Below, piece by piece: positions 1-6,664 of a stretch of DNA of 7,998 nt. Numbering within the stretch: the first letter of the stretch is position 1; each line of letters begins with the position of its first letter. The stretch covers positions 1-7,998 of the forward strand of contig JASLCM010000164.1 of assembly GCA_030151845.1 (NCBI GenBank). The letters are read 5' to 3'. The DNA is from Bacteroides sp. (lineage in GTDB: Bacteria; Bacteroidota; Bacteroidia; Bacteroidales; Bacteroidaceae). The translations under genes and the position numbers were made by a program. Below the pieces are notes generated by a model. The model did not search any database. It was not told the DNA's origin and worked only from the letters and a program-made list of their open reading frames with translations.

Positions 1-903
1 ATCTACCTCGGTTATTTTTTTGATTAATAGATAATCCTTAATGTTGGAAGATCCTGATTTTTTGATCGCTCTAGCTAATAGTTCATATTTCTCAGGGTCA
101 TACGAGTCAGGTTTTGTAAAGGGAACCATATTCTCTTTATCTCTTGTCCAGCACAATCTAAAGTTATAAGCTTGAATTAACTTATCTCCAGACCCTGTAG
201 GTGCCAATTCATTGTCGTTTATGCCCCAGCAGTAACCGCTTGTTGGGTCTCCTTCTACTTTATAAGGATCTACTCCATCGGGGAATTGATGCCAAACAGA
301 CATCTGAACCCCATTTAAGGTCTCCCCAAAAGTCTCATTAGCTTCTCTCCCTGTAAAATAGGATACTCCAGATTTAGCCATCAAGTCTCCTTCATAGGTA
401 CAATCTATAAACTGCTTCGCTTTTATAGTTAGTTGCTCTACATCATTTGGGTTTTTAGAGTCTTCGAGAGTTATTGATTGTATCGCTTTATTTTCTACAG
501 AAGATTGGATTACCCTTTTATTAAACAGCACTTCAATGTTGTTCTCCTCTACGTAGCGATCCATTAATTTAAAGGCTGCACTAGGAGCAAAGCGCCACTG
601 CTCAAACTTCCCATAATACTCCCCTAAATCACGATAAAACTTTCTTGCCAAACCAGTTATAGCATACTTGTTTCCTATGTCTGTAGCTCCTAACCCTCCT
701 GTTGTCATACCTCCTAAGTATGAGGCTGGTTCGATTAACACTACAGTTTTTCCCATTTTTTTAGCAGTGGTTGCAGCTATAACCCCTGAAGCTGTACCTC
801 CATAGACACAGATGTCGTACTCTTTTACATCTTGTGTCCCCTTTTGAGAAGAACATGACCACAGCAGAAGTAAAGTTAAAAACAGCGTAAATAGTTTCTT
901 CAT
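1..903 (-). CDS. FAD-dependent oxidoreductase, FAD_oxidored family, lipoprotein (3' end beyond window)
   Basis: The frame is open from the ATG at 903 to the window edge, giving 301 residues with no stop; the C-terminal part is missing. Residues 1-17 are a lipoprotein signal (MKK, a Leu-rich core, then WSC with Cys17 as the lipid site). Residues 30-44 hold the dinucleotide-binding fold in the form typical of this family (VYGGTASGVIAA, in place of plain GxGxxG), and Glu58 in LIEP at the end of the next strand would bind the FAD ribose. A Gly-rich LGGMTTGGLG follows at 63-72, and DCTYEGDLMA at 167-176 is another family hallmark. Such proteins occur in Bacteroidota glycan loci, often annotated only as FAD-dependent oxidoreductase; the substrate is unknown. 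No acidic residues follow Cys17 (SSQKGT), unlike the upstream lipoproteins, so a periplasm-facing position is plausible. An in-frame ATG at 912, three codons earlier, is an alternative start. A terminator and about 250 nt separate it from the upstream operon. [Confidence was not given in the original answer; 0 is a placeholder.]. Confidence 0.
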   Translation of the reverse strand, partial: MKKLFTLFLTLLLLWSCSSQKGTQDVKEYDICVYGGTASGVIAATTAKKMGKTVVLIEPASYLGGMTTGGLGATDIGNKYAITGLARKFYRDLGEYYGKFEQWRFAPSAAFKLMDRYVEENNIEVLFNKRVIQSSVENKAIQSITLEDSKNPNDVEQLTIKAKQFIDCTYEGDLMAKSGVSYFTGREANETFGETLNGVQMSVWHQFPDGVDPYKVEGDPTSGYCWGINDNELAPTGSGDKLIQAYNFRLCWTRDKENMVPFTKPDSYDPEKYELLARAIKKSGSSNIKDYLLIKKITEVD

Positions 904-1157
904 TTTTATCATATTAACATTATACAAACAATAACCCATAGATTTAAAAGACCTATAATGCTATATGATTTCAATAAACTACTCCGATTAGAGCGTGTAC
1001 TCATAGCATTAGATTTAAAAAGATTAACAGGTAAGCTTAAGATAGTATTTATACTTGTAAAGCCTATCCCACCTTACTCTTACAAATAAAATAGTTTATT
1101 TAATTTAACATTGGGTTATTTACGTTTAATAGTACCCTAATTACTCAAACACTCTTA
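904..1157. other. Non-coding intergenic region and putative leader of the FAD oxidoreductase gene
   Basis: This AT-rich stretch lies between the operon terminator and the oxidoreductase start and holds no convincing gene on either strand. It must contain the promoter of the oxidoreductase gene unless that gene depends on read-through. I could not find a clean Bacteroidota promoter (TTTG about 19 nt before TAnnTTTG). The nearest match is TATTGTTTG on the minus strand at 933-925, with one extra spacer base and no matching upstream TTTG. The region also carries a 9-bp inverted repeat (956-964 and 1003-1011) and small palindromic patches such as AGTAT-TT-ATACT at 1044-1055. No rRNA, tRNA or riboswitch core was recognised. 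Confidence 0.6.
956..1011. repeat. 9-bp inverted repeat upstream of the FAD oxidoreductase gene
   Basis: TAATGCTAT at 956-964 is the exact reverse complement of ATAGCATTA at 1003-1011, with 38 nt between the arms. The arms could pair as a stem with a large loop in the 5' leader, or serve as two half-sites for a DNA-binding protein. The pairing could extend by two more base pairs if a two-base bulge is allowed. A second coincidence is that GATTTAAAA occurs next to both arms (941-949 and 1012-1020). In AT-rich DNA such a repeat can arise by chance, so a regulatory role is only a suggestion. Confidence 0.35.
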
Positions 1158-1187
1158 TAAAAATAGAGGAGGATCGCTCCTCCTCTA
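1158..1187 (-). terminator. Rho-independent terminator of the lipoprotein operon
   Basis: On the minus strand a perfect 10-bp stem (TAGAGGAGGA at 1187-1178 pairing with TCCTCCTCTA at 1173-1164) closes a GCGA tetraloop at 1177-1174. It is followed at once by TTTTTAT (1163-1157). The stem starts 20 nt after the stop codon of the last jelly-roll lipoprotein gene. The T run is on the minus-strand side only, so it acts on the leftward operon and not in both directions. It marks the 3' end of the SusD/DUF4855/jelly-roll transcript and separates it from the oxidoreductase gene. Confidence 0.92.
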
Positions 1188-1207
1188 CCGATTAACAGCT
1201 TAAATCT

Positions 1208-2650
1208 CTACTTATTCTCTATCCACTTCTGCTCAAAATCGGCTAATATAAAGTTTGATGTTTTCTTTATTAACTCGGGTAACCCTTCATACTCCCAGCC
1301 CGAATCGCCAAAGAGGTAACTCTCTGCATAGGTTATAGTAGGTAATTGCTTGTAAACTACAACTAGCTTTTCACCCACTTTAGGTTTTTCTACAACTCGA
1401 TCTAAGATAGTAGGGATAACCTCATGTGCTTTTTCTACAGATAGATATTCTTGTTTTATATCTGCATAATCTCTCGTTTGCAATACATACACAGACTCTA
1501 GTCTTACCCAAGTATTCTCTTGTTTTTTGTATGCAGCATACTTAACCTCTGTAGATGAAACTTCTGCAACATCTCTTACTTCATCGAAGTTTATATCTGT
1601 TACTACCCAAAATGGAGCTCCAAATCCTACAGCATCAGCTGGGACTACACTTCTAAAAGAGAGATATATACGTTTCCCTGCAAAATCAGACAGATCTACA
1701 CTGAATTTAGTTGCAACTTGAGGATAACCTTTCCAGGGAGTAAGGGAAGATAGGTCTGATCCATCTTCTGCTTTTAAACGACCTGTTACATCAACCCACT
1801 TGCTTTTCAATGGGTTCTCACCATCAAACTCTTCTGTAATTAAGCAAGATAAGCCATCAAACCCTGTATGGTAACCTTTTCCGATAGCACACTGAAACAC
1901 AGGATGCTCAGCTGGTCCTAAGTTTAACTCATAGGTAATATACCATCCATCTGCTCCTGGAGCAGCAGAGTGATAAATACACATTCCTTTAGGATTATAA
2001 GTAAATACGCCCCAATTACGTCCTTTGCCAGAAATGTTTTTTATAAAATGATTATCAAAGAACTCATGGCTTAAAGGTCCTCCCCATCCGCCTCCTTGCC
2101 CTTGAAGAAAAGAGAAGTCTTGTTTATAGTAGGTTACATGTTTATCCTTTTCTATTGTTGGTTCCTCTTCCGCTTCATTGTAAGCTACAATCTTATAGGT
2201 TTCGTTAGGCAATTCTGAGAACTTTTTACTAAGAACTTTCGGCATAAAATCGGCTGCACTTTTTTGTGGTGTAAAAGATTCTAAAACAGGCATACCCCAT
2301 ATCTCTTTATAATCTACAGCATCCAGTGTTGAGTAGGCACTAGACATTTGGTTTAAACTATCGGCTCTATCATAATCCATGAAGTTATAAGACAAAGTGA
2401 TTGTAGATCCAACATCACAGGAAAAATAATTATCTACCAACCAACTTTTTAAATAGGGTACTGCATCATTTAAAGGTGAAAAGTAACCATTAATTGCAGG
2501 AAATGAACCCGATGGGAGCTCTTCGTAAGCTGTAAACTCAGTCGTTTTAAAATGAGCCACGTTATTCATTGGTGCATTTTTATTATCAAAGTCATCGGCA
2601 CAAGCTGATAGTAAAATAAGAGCTAACAGATATATAGTAATACGTTTCAT
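1208..2650 (-). CDS. Choice-of-anchor J type jelly-roll lipoprotein, paralogue 3 of 3 (last gene of operon)
   Basis: This 480-residue protein starts with a lipoprotein signal (MKR, hydrophobic core, LSAC with Cys17). Mature residues begin CADDFD, acidic next to the anchor, which suits export to the cell surface in Bacteroidota. A central beta-rich domain at about 172-360 has the marks of the choice-of-anchor J / cleaved-adhesin jelly-roll: GWYITYELNLG (235-245), SCLITEEFDGENP (268-280), KWVDVT (284-289) and FAGKRIYLSF (323-332). It is flanked by short related modules at about 39-95 and 106-165 (with DYKEIWG at 113-119) and at 385-435 (with DYADI at 394-398). The C-terminal tail has FGDSGWEYEG (447-456). 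No catalytic motif is visible, so glycan or protein binding at the surface is the likely role, by inference. It lies 5 nt after the preceding paralogue and 20 nt before the terminator. Its jelly-roll is closest to that of the first paralogue. Confidence 0.88.
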   Translation of the reverse strand: MKRITIYLLALILLSACADDFDNKNAPMNNVAHFKTTEFTAYEELPSGSFPAINGYFSPLNDAVPYLKSWLVDNYFSCDVGSTITLSYNFMDYDRADSLNQMSSAYSTLDAVDYKEIWGMPVLESFTPQKSAADFMPKVLSKKFSELPNETYKIVAYNEAEEEPTIEKDKHVTYYKQDFSFLQGQGGGWGGPLSHEFFDNHFIKNISGKGRNWGVFTYNPKGMCIYHSAAPGADGWYITYELNLGPAEHPVFQCAIGKGYHTGFDGLSCLITEEFDGENPLKSKWVDVTGRLKAEDGSDLSSLTPWKGYPQVATKFSVDLSDFAGKRIYLSFRSVVPADAVGFGAPFWVVTDINFDEVRDVAEVSSTEVKYAAYKKQENTWVRLESVYVLQTRDYADIKQEYLSVEKAHEVIPTILDRVVEKPKVGEKLVVVYKQLPTITYAESYLFGDSGWEYEGLPELIKKTSNFILADFEQKWIENK

Positions 2651-2655
2651 AAGTT

Positions 2656-4077
2656 TTATTCTTTAGATTCAACATTAACCCAAGTTACCCCATCAGACTC
2701 TAGTTGATAGATGGATCTTTTGGTTATAAATGGATAGTTGGTCATCTGTATCCAACCGGTCTCTCCAAATTGATATGCATCTGCATAAACAGAGGTAGAA
2801 CCTCTTAAGTAAATAACAGTAAGCTGATCCACGCTAATAGGGATATTATTCTTTTGAAGTACACGTGGTATAAGTTTATACGCACTTTGAGGATCGATAT
2901 GATTCACTTTCAAAAACTCGTAATCAGCAGGCTGAGCTATAAAATAGGCGGGTGTATCTACCAGTAGCCAGTTTTTCCCATCATATTCAAACAAACGGTG
3001 TTGCCTCTTGACCTCACTCCCCTTCAACAGATCACCACGCTCTGCTACTGAAATATTATCTAGCTCATAGGTTGTACACCGCTCTAAAGTTGAATCTAAC
3101 TTCCCTTTAAAATAAAAGGCAATAGAGATCTCTTTCCCTGCATACTTATCCAGTACTACTTTACCAGCAGGCTTTAATCTTCCATAACCAGCAGGGCCTT
3201 CACGAGGAATATCAAAAAGATCTGTTAGATCTTCCCATTGAGCATTTTTAGGGTTTCCCCCTCCCACATAATCGGTTGATACCAAAACTTGAATACAATG
3301 TTCTGTATAGTATCCTGCGGCAATATCAAAACTAAATTCGGGAGCTTCTGCCTGACCTAGGTCTATTTTCTTAGTAATTAACCAGGTTTCGTATTCTGTG
3401 TTATATGAGCCACCATTTATTGTTAACATAGCTTGATAAACATCGCCGTAACTACGAATACCCCATATACGACCACCTGTATTGGTTATCATGTTAAACC
3501 AGTTTGGGTGACCTACTAAAGATTTCAGGTTTGTAAAGTCTTCGTGAAAATAACTAATCAAAACATCTGACTCTACAGTAGGGTCTTCTTCTGAATAGTC
3601 GTAAGAAACCATCTGAAAATCTCCCTCCTTTGCCTGAGGAAGTTTTTTCTTTAAGAGAGAGGGTAACTCCTTTCCTGGGCTATGTTTGGGAGACAATGCA
3701 CGAATATAAGGTACTCCCCAGATCTCTTTATAATCTTCATTGGAAAGCTTAATTAGCTCATGATCAAATTTACCAACCTTATCTTCACGGTCTCCTCTCT
3801 TATAGTCATAATCGATAGTGGCTGTTGAGCCTGGAAGTAAGTTCCAAAATCGACTCTTCAGCCAAGGGATTAGATAATCATCGGCAGGATAATCTTTAGA
3901 GAAATATCTTAATTTCGACGGTTCAGACCCTTCGGGTAATTGCGCATAATCAACAAATGTAATATTCATCTGTTTTTTTATGGGGCTTAGCTCTAGAATA
4001 CTCTCCTCATCGGAGCTTGAGCAAGCAGCCAATACTATTATAGCTACTAATAATCCAATTATTCGATGTGTTTTCAT
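2656..4077 (-). CDS. Choice-of-anchor J type jelly-roll lipoprotein, paralogue 2 of 3
   Basis: This 473-residue protein has a lipoprotein signal (MKTHR, hydrophobic core, LAAC with Cys19), then SSSDEES, a Ser/acidic stretch like the surface-export signal of Bacteroidota lipoproteins. The order of parts matches its neighbours: flanking modules at about 41-97 (LPGSTATIDYDY at 81-92) and 111-167 (DYKEIWGVP at 115-123), a jelly-roll at about 175-345 with TWLITKKIDLG (231-241), QVLVSTDYVGGGNP (263-276), WEDLT (281-285) and YAGKEISIAF (312-321), and a C-terminal module at 378-425 with DYEFL and IYLRGS. It is the most diverged of the three: it lacks the GRNW-to-YH block shared by the other two and has GGRIWGIRSY (201-210) in that position. 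The gene begins 5 nt after the previous stop and no Shine-Dalgarno motif is seen. The molecular role is unknown; surface ligand binding is inferred. Confidence 0.87.
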   Translation of the reverse strand: MKTHRIIGLLVAIIVLAACSSSDEESILELSPIKKQMNITFVDYAQLPEGSEPSKLRYFSKDYPADDYLIPWLKSRFWNLLPGSTATIDYDYKRGDREDKVGKFDHELIKLSNEDYKEIWGVPYIRALSPKHSPGKELPSLLKKKLPQAKEGDFQMVSYDYSEEDPTVESDVLISYFHEDFTNLKSLVGHPNWFNMITNTGGRIWGIRSYGDVYQAMLTINGGSYNTEYETWLITKKIDLGQAEAPEFSFDIAAGYYTEHCIQVLVSTDYVGGGNPKNAQWEDLTDLFDIPREGPAGYGRLKPAGKVVLDKYAGKEISIAFYFKGKLDSTLERCTTYELDNISVAERGDLLKGSEVKRQHRLFEYDGKNWLLVDTPAYFIAQPADYEFLKVNHIDPQSAYKLIPRVLQKNNIPISVDQLTVIYLRGSTSVYADAYQFGETGWIQMTNYPFITKRSIYQLESDGVTWVNVESKE

Positions 4078-4082
4078 ATCTA

Positions 4083-5555
4083 TTAGTTTTCTATATTCTT
4101 AATGAAACTCCAGTTCATATCTTTACCAAATTCATAAAGATCCGTTGCTGTAACAATATCACCACCCGACTCCTTCCAACCTTCGTCTCCTCTTATAAAT
4201 TCACTGGCATTCACCTCTGAACTATTCACCTTAAAAACAATAATCCTTTTAGTTCCTACTGGATCGGTTACAAATAACTTATCCATAAGCACAGGAATTT
4301 TAGTTGAGGCTTCAAGTAAACCTAAGTGAGTTACATTTAGATCGGCATAGTCTTTATCTTGTAAGACATAAAAAACAGGAGGTGCAGGCTTCCATCTTCC
4401 TTCATCAATCATGAATAGTTGGTATTCGTTTTTTACATGATCAACAAAGGCTATATCCCTTTTCTCTTTAACTTGCAGAAAATTTATTAAGTAGAAAGAA
4501 GCAGCTTGACCTTCTGCTGTAGTAGGCAAATGCGACCGTATAGCTATATGTATTTTTTTTCCGGCATATTGCTCAATCTGAGCTTTTAACATATGCAAGC
4601 TTTGTGGATACCCTCTACTTGGTTTTACTGTCGATATATCTCCACCGTTTTCTGTTCGTAGTTGATCAGTAATATCTACCCACTTACTTAAAAGAGGATC
4701 TTCTCCATTAAAATTTTCTGATATTAAAACAGAGAAAAAGCTCGTATTCTTAGGGTATCCATGCCCATAACCAAATTCAAAATAAGGATTTAAAGCTGTT
4801 TGAAGATCTATTTCAGGAGTGATAAACCAAGCATCTCCACCAAGCATACCATCATGGTATACACATATTCCTTTAGGGGTATAGGTAAAACCCGACCAAT
4901 TTCTTCCATTTGTACCCACATTCTTTATAAAGTAATTTGATAGCTCTTCTGTTTCATCTAAAGGCAATCCCCATTTTCCTACAGGGAATTTATCTAAAAA
5001 GGAATAATCCAAGGCATAGAGTTCTCTCTCCTCGTCTTTCTTTATTACTGCCTCTTTTTCACTCATTCTGTAATAGGTAACAAAATAGGATTGATCTTGA
5101 ATAACTTTCGTATTCAAAAGCTCTACTATACTTGAAGATGGATTGGTCTTTGGAGTGTAAAAGTCTGCATAAACATCTCCCCAGGCTAATTGATAATCGG
5201 CATAGTCTAATTGGTATAAACCGAGTTTTAATAAGTCTAGTTGTTCTGAGCGATCAAAGTCTCTATACTGATAGGAGACTTCTGCTGTTGAACCAACACC
5301 CACTGCGTGATATCTCTTATTTAACCATGCTGGCAAATATTTATTTGCTGGATGTTTAGGGGTAAAAAAGCCATTTAAAGTAGGGAAAGAGTCTGGTGTA
5401 AAAGTTTGATAGTCTGTTATTGTTAACCTATAATTTCCCGCCTTATAAAGCTCCCCTTTTTCTTCACTACTGCACGAGAATAATAACAGAAGTAGTGATA
5501 GAGAAAATAATTTTATATATTCTATTGTTTTCATACTAAAAGATTTAAAGTTCAT
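4083..5555 (-). CDS. Choice-of-anchor J type jelly-roll lipoprotein, paralogue 1 of 3
   Basis: The longest frame gives 490 residues, but Met8 (codon at 5534-5532, MKTIEYIK) may be the true start. It yields a normal lipoprotein signal of 21 residues, and both paralogues begin MKR or MKT in the same way. The ATG at 5555 lies only 3 nt after the preceding stop. The lipobox is LFSC with Cys28 (long numbering), followed by SSEEKGE, again acidic. Flanking modules lie at about 45-102 (GVGSTAEVSYQYRDFDR, 86-102) and 115-172 (LDYADYQLAWG, 116-126). The jelly-roll at about 180-366 shows AWFITPEIDL (242-251), FFSVLISENFNGEDP (273-287), KWVDIT (291-296) and YAGKKIHIAIR (330-340). The third module at 395-442 has DYADL (402-406). 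It is probably a surface-exposed binding lipoprotein; no active-site signature is seen. Confidence 0.88.
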   Translation of the reverse strand: MNFKSFSMKTIEYIKLFSLSLLLLLFSCSSEEKGELYKAGNYRLTITDYQTFTPDSFPTLNGFFTPKHPANKYLPAWLNKRYHAVGVGSTAEVSYQYRDFDRSEQLDLLKLGLYQLDYADYQLAWGDVYADFYTPKTNPSSSIVELLNTKVIQDQSYFVTYYRMSEKEAVIKKDEERELYALDYSFLDKFPVGKWGLPLDETEELSNYFIKNVGTNGRNWSGFTYTPKGICVYHDGMLGGDAWFITPEIDLQTALNPYFEFGYGHGYPKNTSFFSVLISENFNGEDPLLSKWVDITDQLRTENGGDISTVKPSRGYPQSLHMLKAQIEQYAGKKIHIAIRSHLPTTAEGQAASFYLINFLQVKEKRDIAFVDHVKNEYQLFMIDEGRWKPAPPVFYVLQDKDYADLNVTHLGLLEASTKIPVLMDKLFVTDPVGTKRIIVFKVNSSEVNASEFIRGDEGWKESGGDIVTATDLYEFGKDMNWSFIKNIEN

Positions 5556-5558
5556 TGG

Positions 5559-6662
5559 CTACTTTTTCCTATACTTTTGGATATAGATTTGATCGGCTCT
5601 TCGCTGTCTATCTTCTATTATCTTGCAAAACCGCTTAAATAAACGTTGAATTTGAAAGTCTTCAGACTTTGACATTTTAGCAAATGTCATAAAGTCTTGA
5701 TAATAGGCTATAGAGGCTTTCTCCCATATACCATACTTCTCAAAGAAATCTAAGTATTCTAAGAAACGCATTTGAAAAAATGTATACTGAATATCATCGT
5801 TAAACTCCATTTCCATTCCCATATTATGGGCTAAGGCATGATTGCAAACAAGATCCATACGTGTTATTGGTGCCCTGTTACTCTTCTTAAAGAAATAATT
5901 GGGTTGCTGATAAGCCACATCAAACCCCAACTCATGAGTTTTATCAAATCCTGGAGCCCAGAGATAAGGTATCCAGTAGTACTTATATCCTTTTTTCTTA
6001 ACGAACTCTCCTATGGATTTGATCAGTTCTACATCACCTCGAGTATTCTCTTTGAAGTAGTAAAATCCTGCCAATTCAATATTCTTGTAGTCTCTTTTTT
6101 TCCATTGTTTAATAGCCTCTTCTACATACCATTCTAATGCCTTTAAACGGTCTTTTTCAGAAGTAAAGTTCATTGCTTTTCCACCTACCGAACCCCAGTT
6201 TTCTTGGTTTGGAACAGGATGTGGAAGAGTGACTACAATTTTCCTCTTTCTTATTGGCTCTATCTTTATTTGCTTCAAACTATCTAATACATAGTCTATA
6301 GCTCCTGCACCTTCTAGCTTAGCAAACTGTTTATCAAGTAACCAAGTCCACTCTTTTTTTGTAGCTGATTTCTTACCCCAGGTTGCATCAAAAGCATAAC
6401 CGTCTGGATGCTTACCTGAGAGAAATAAAAAGGCATCATAAAGCCAATGAAACTGACCTTCTTCATCCACTCGATACATATAAGTTTTTATATGCTCTGG
6501 TGTATACGAAATATTGTAATGCCCTCCAAGATAACAAAGTACCATATCGGTGATATAGTTTGTCTCTTCGGTACACAAGGATACATACTCTTGGGCATCT
6601 ACCTTTGGTGTATATAAAAGTAAAAGAGAGACTAGATATATATACAGTGTGTTTTTTAACAT
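5559..6662 (-). CDS. DUF4855 protein, paralogue 2, predicted exported (signal peptidase I)
   Basis: This 367-residue protein begins with a hydrophobic leader (residues 1-23, ending KVDA before QEY) and has no Cys at the expected lipobox, so it is probably cleaved by signal peptidase I and soluble in the periplasm or exported. DUF4855 features run in order: NYITDM (35-40), YTPEH (53-57), WLYDAFLFLSG (73-83), IRKRKIVVTLPHPV (137-150), ELAGFYYFKE (196-205), YWIPYLWAP (229-237), GFDVAYQQPNYFF (246-258), GMEMEFN (282-288) and EDRQRRAD (350-357). Strand-ending motifs such as these, with Glu205, Glu284 and Glu286 matching Glu213, Glu296 and Glu298 of the upstream paralogue, suggest a TIM-barrel-like fold, and the acids are candidate catalytic residues. 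That is inference; I know of no demonstrated activity. It starts 2 nt after the preceding stop, so translation is likely coupled. Confidence 0.87.
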   Translation of the reverse strand: MLKNTLYIYLVSLLLLYTPKVDAQEYVSLCTEETNYITDMVLCYLGGHYNISYTPEHIKTYMYRVDEEGQFHWLYDAFLFLSGKHPDGYAFDATWGKKSATKKEWTWLLDKQFAKLEGAGAIDYVLDSLKQIKIEPIRKRKIVVTLPHPVPNQENWGSVGGKAMNFTSEKDRLKALEWYVEEAIKQWKKRDYKNIELAGFYYFKENTRGDVELIKSIGEFVKKKGYKYYWIPYLWAPGFDKTHELGFDVAYQQPNYFFKKSNRAPITRMDLVCNHALAHNMGMEMEFNDDIQYTFFQMRFLEYLDFFEKYGIWEKASIAYYQDFMTFAKMSKSEDFQIQRLFKRFCKIIEDRQRRADQIYIQKYRKK

Positions 6663-6664
6663 TA

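Noticed and set aside
917..933. Possible promoter elements TATAAT (924-919) and TATTGTTTG (933-925), minus strand
   Set aside because: The TATAAT element is not the Bacteroidota type and would leave almost no leader. The TATTGTTTG element has the wrong spacing and no TTTG about 19 nt upstream. Neither is strong enough to annotate.
1044..1055. Short palindrome AGTAT-TT-ATACT in the intergenic region
   Set aside because: Five-base arms of mostly A and T are expected by chance, and no T run follows on either strand.
1527..1721. Plus-strand open frame of 64 codons
   Set aside because: It lies wholly inside the jelly-roll lipoprotein gene on the opposite strand, encodes no recognisable domain and has no start-region signal.
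5132..5359. Plus-strand open frame of 75 codons
   Set aside because: It is antisense to the N-terminal modules of the first jelly-roll lipoprotein, whose homology to its paralogues shows which frame is real.
5838..6137. Plus-strand open frame of 99 codons with hydrophobic stretches
   Set aside because: It is antisense to the most conserved part of the second DUF4855 gene; the hydrophobic look follows from the complement of Lys/Glu/Asn-rich codons.
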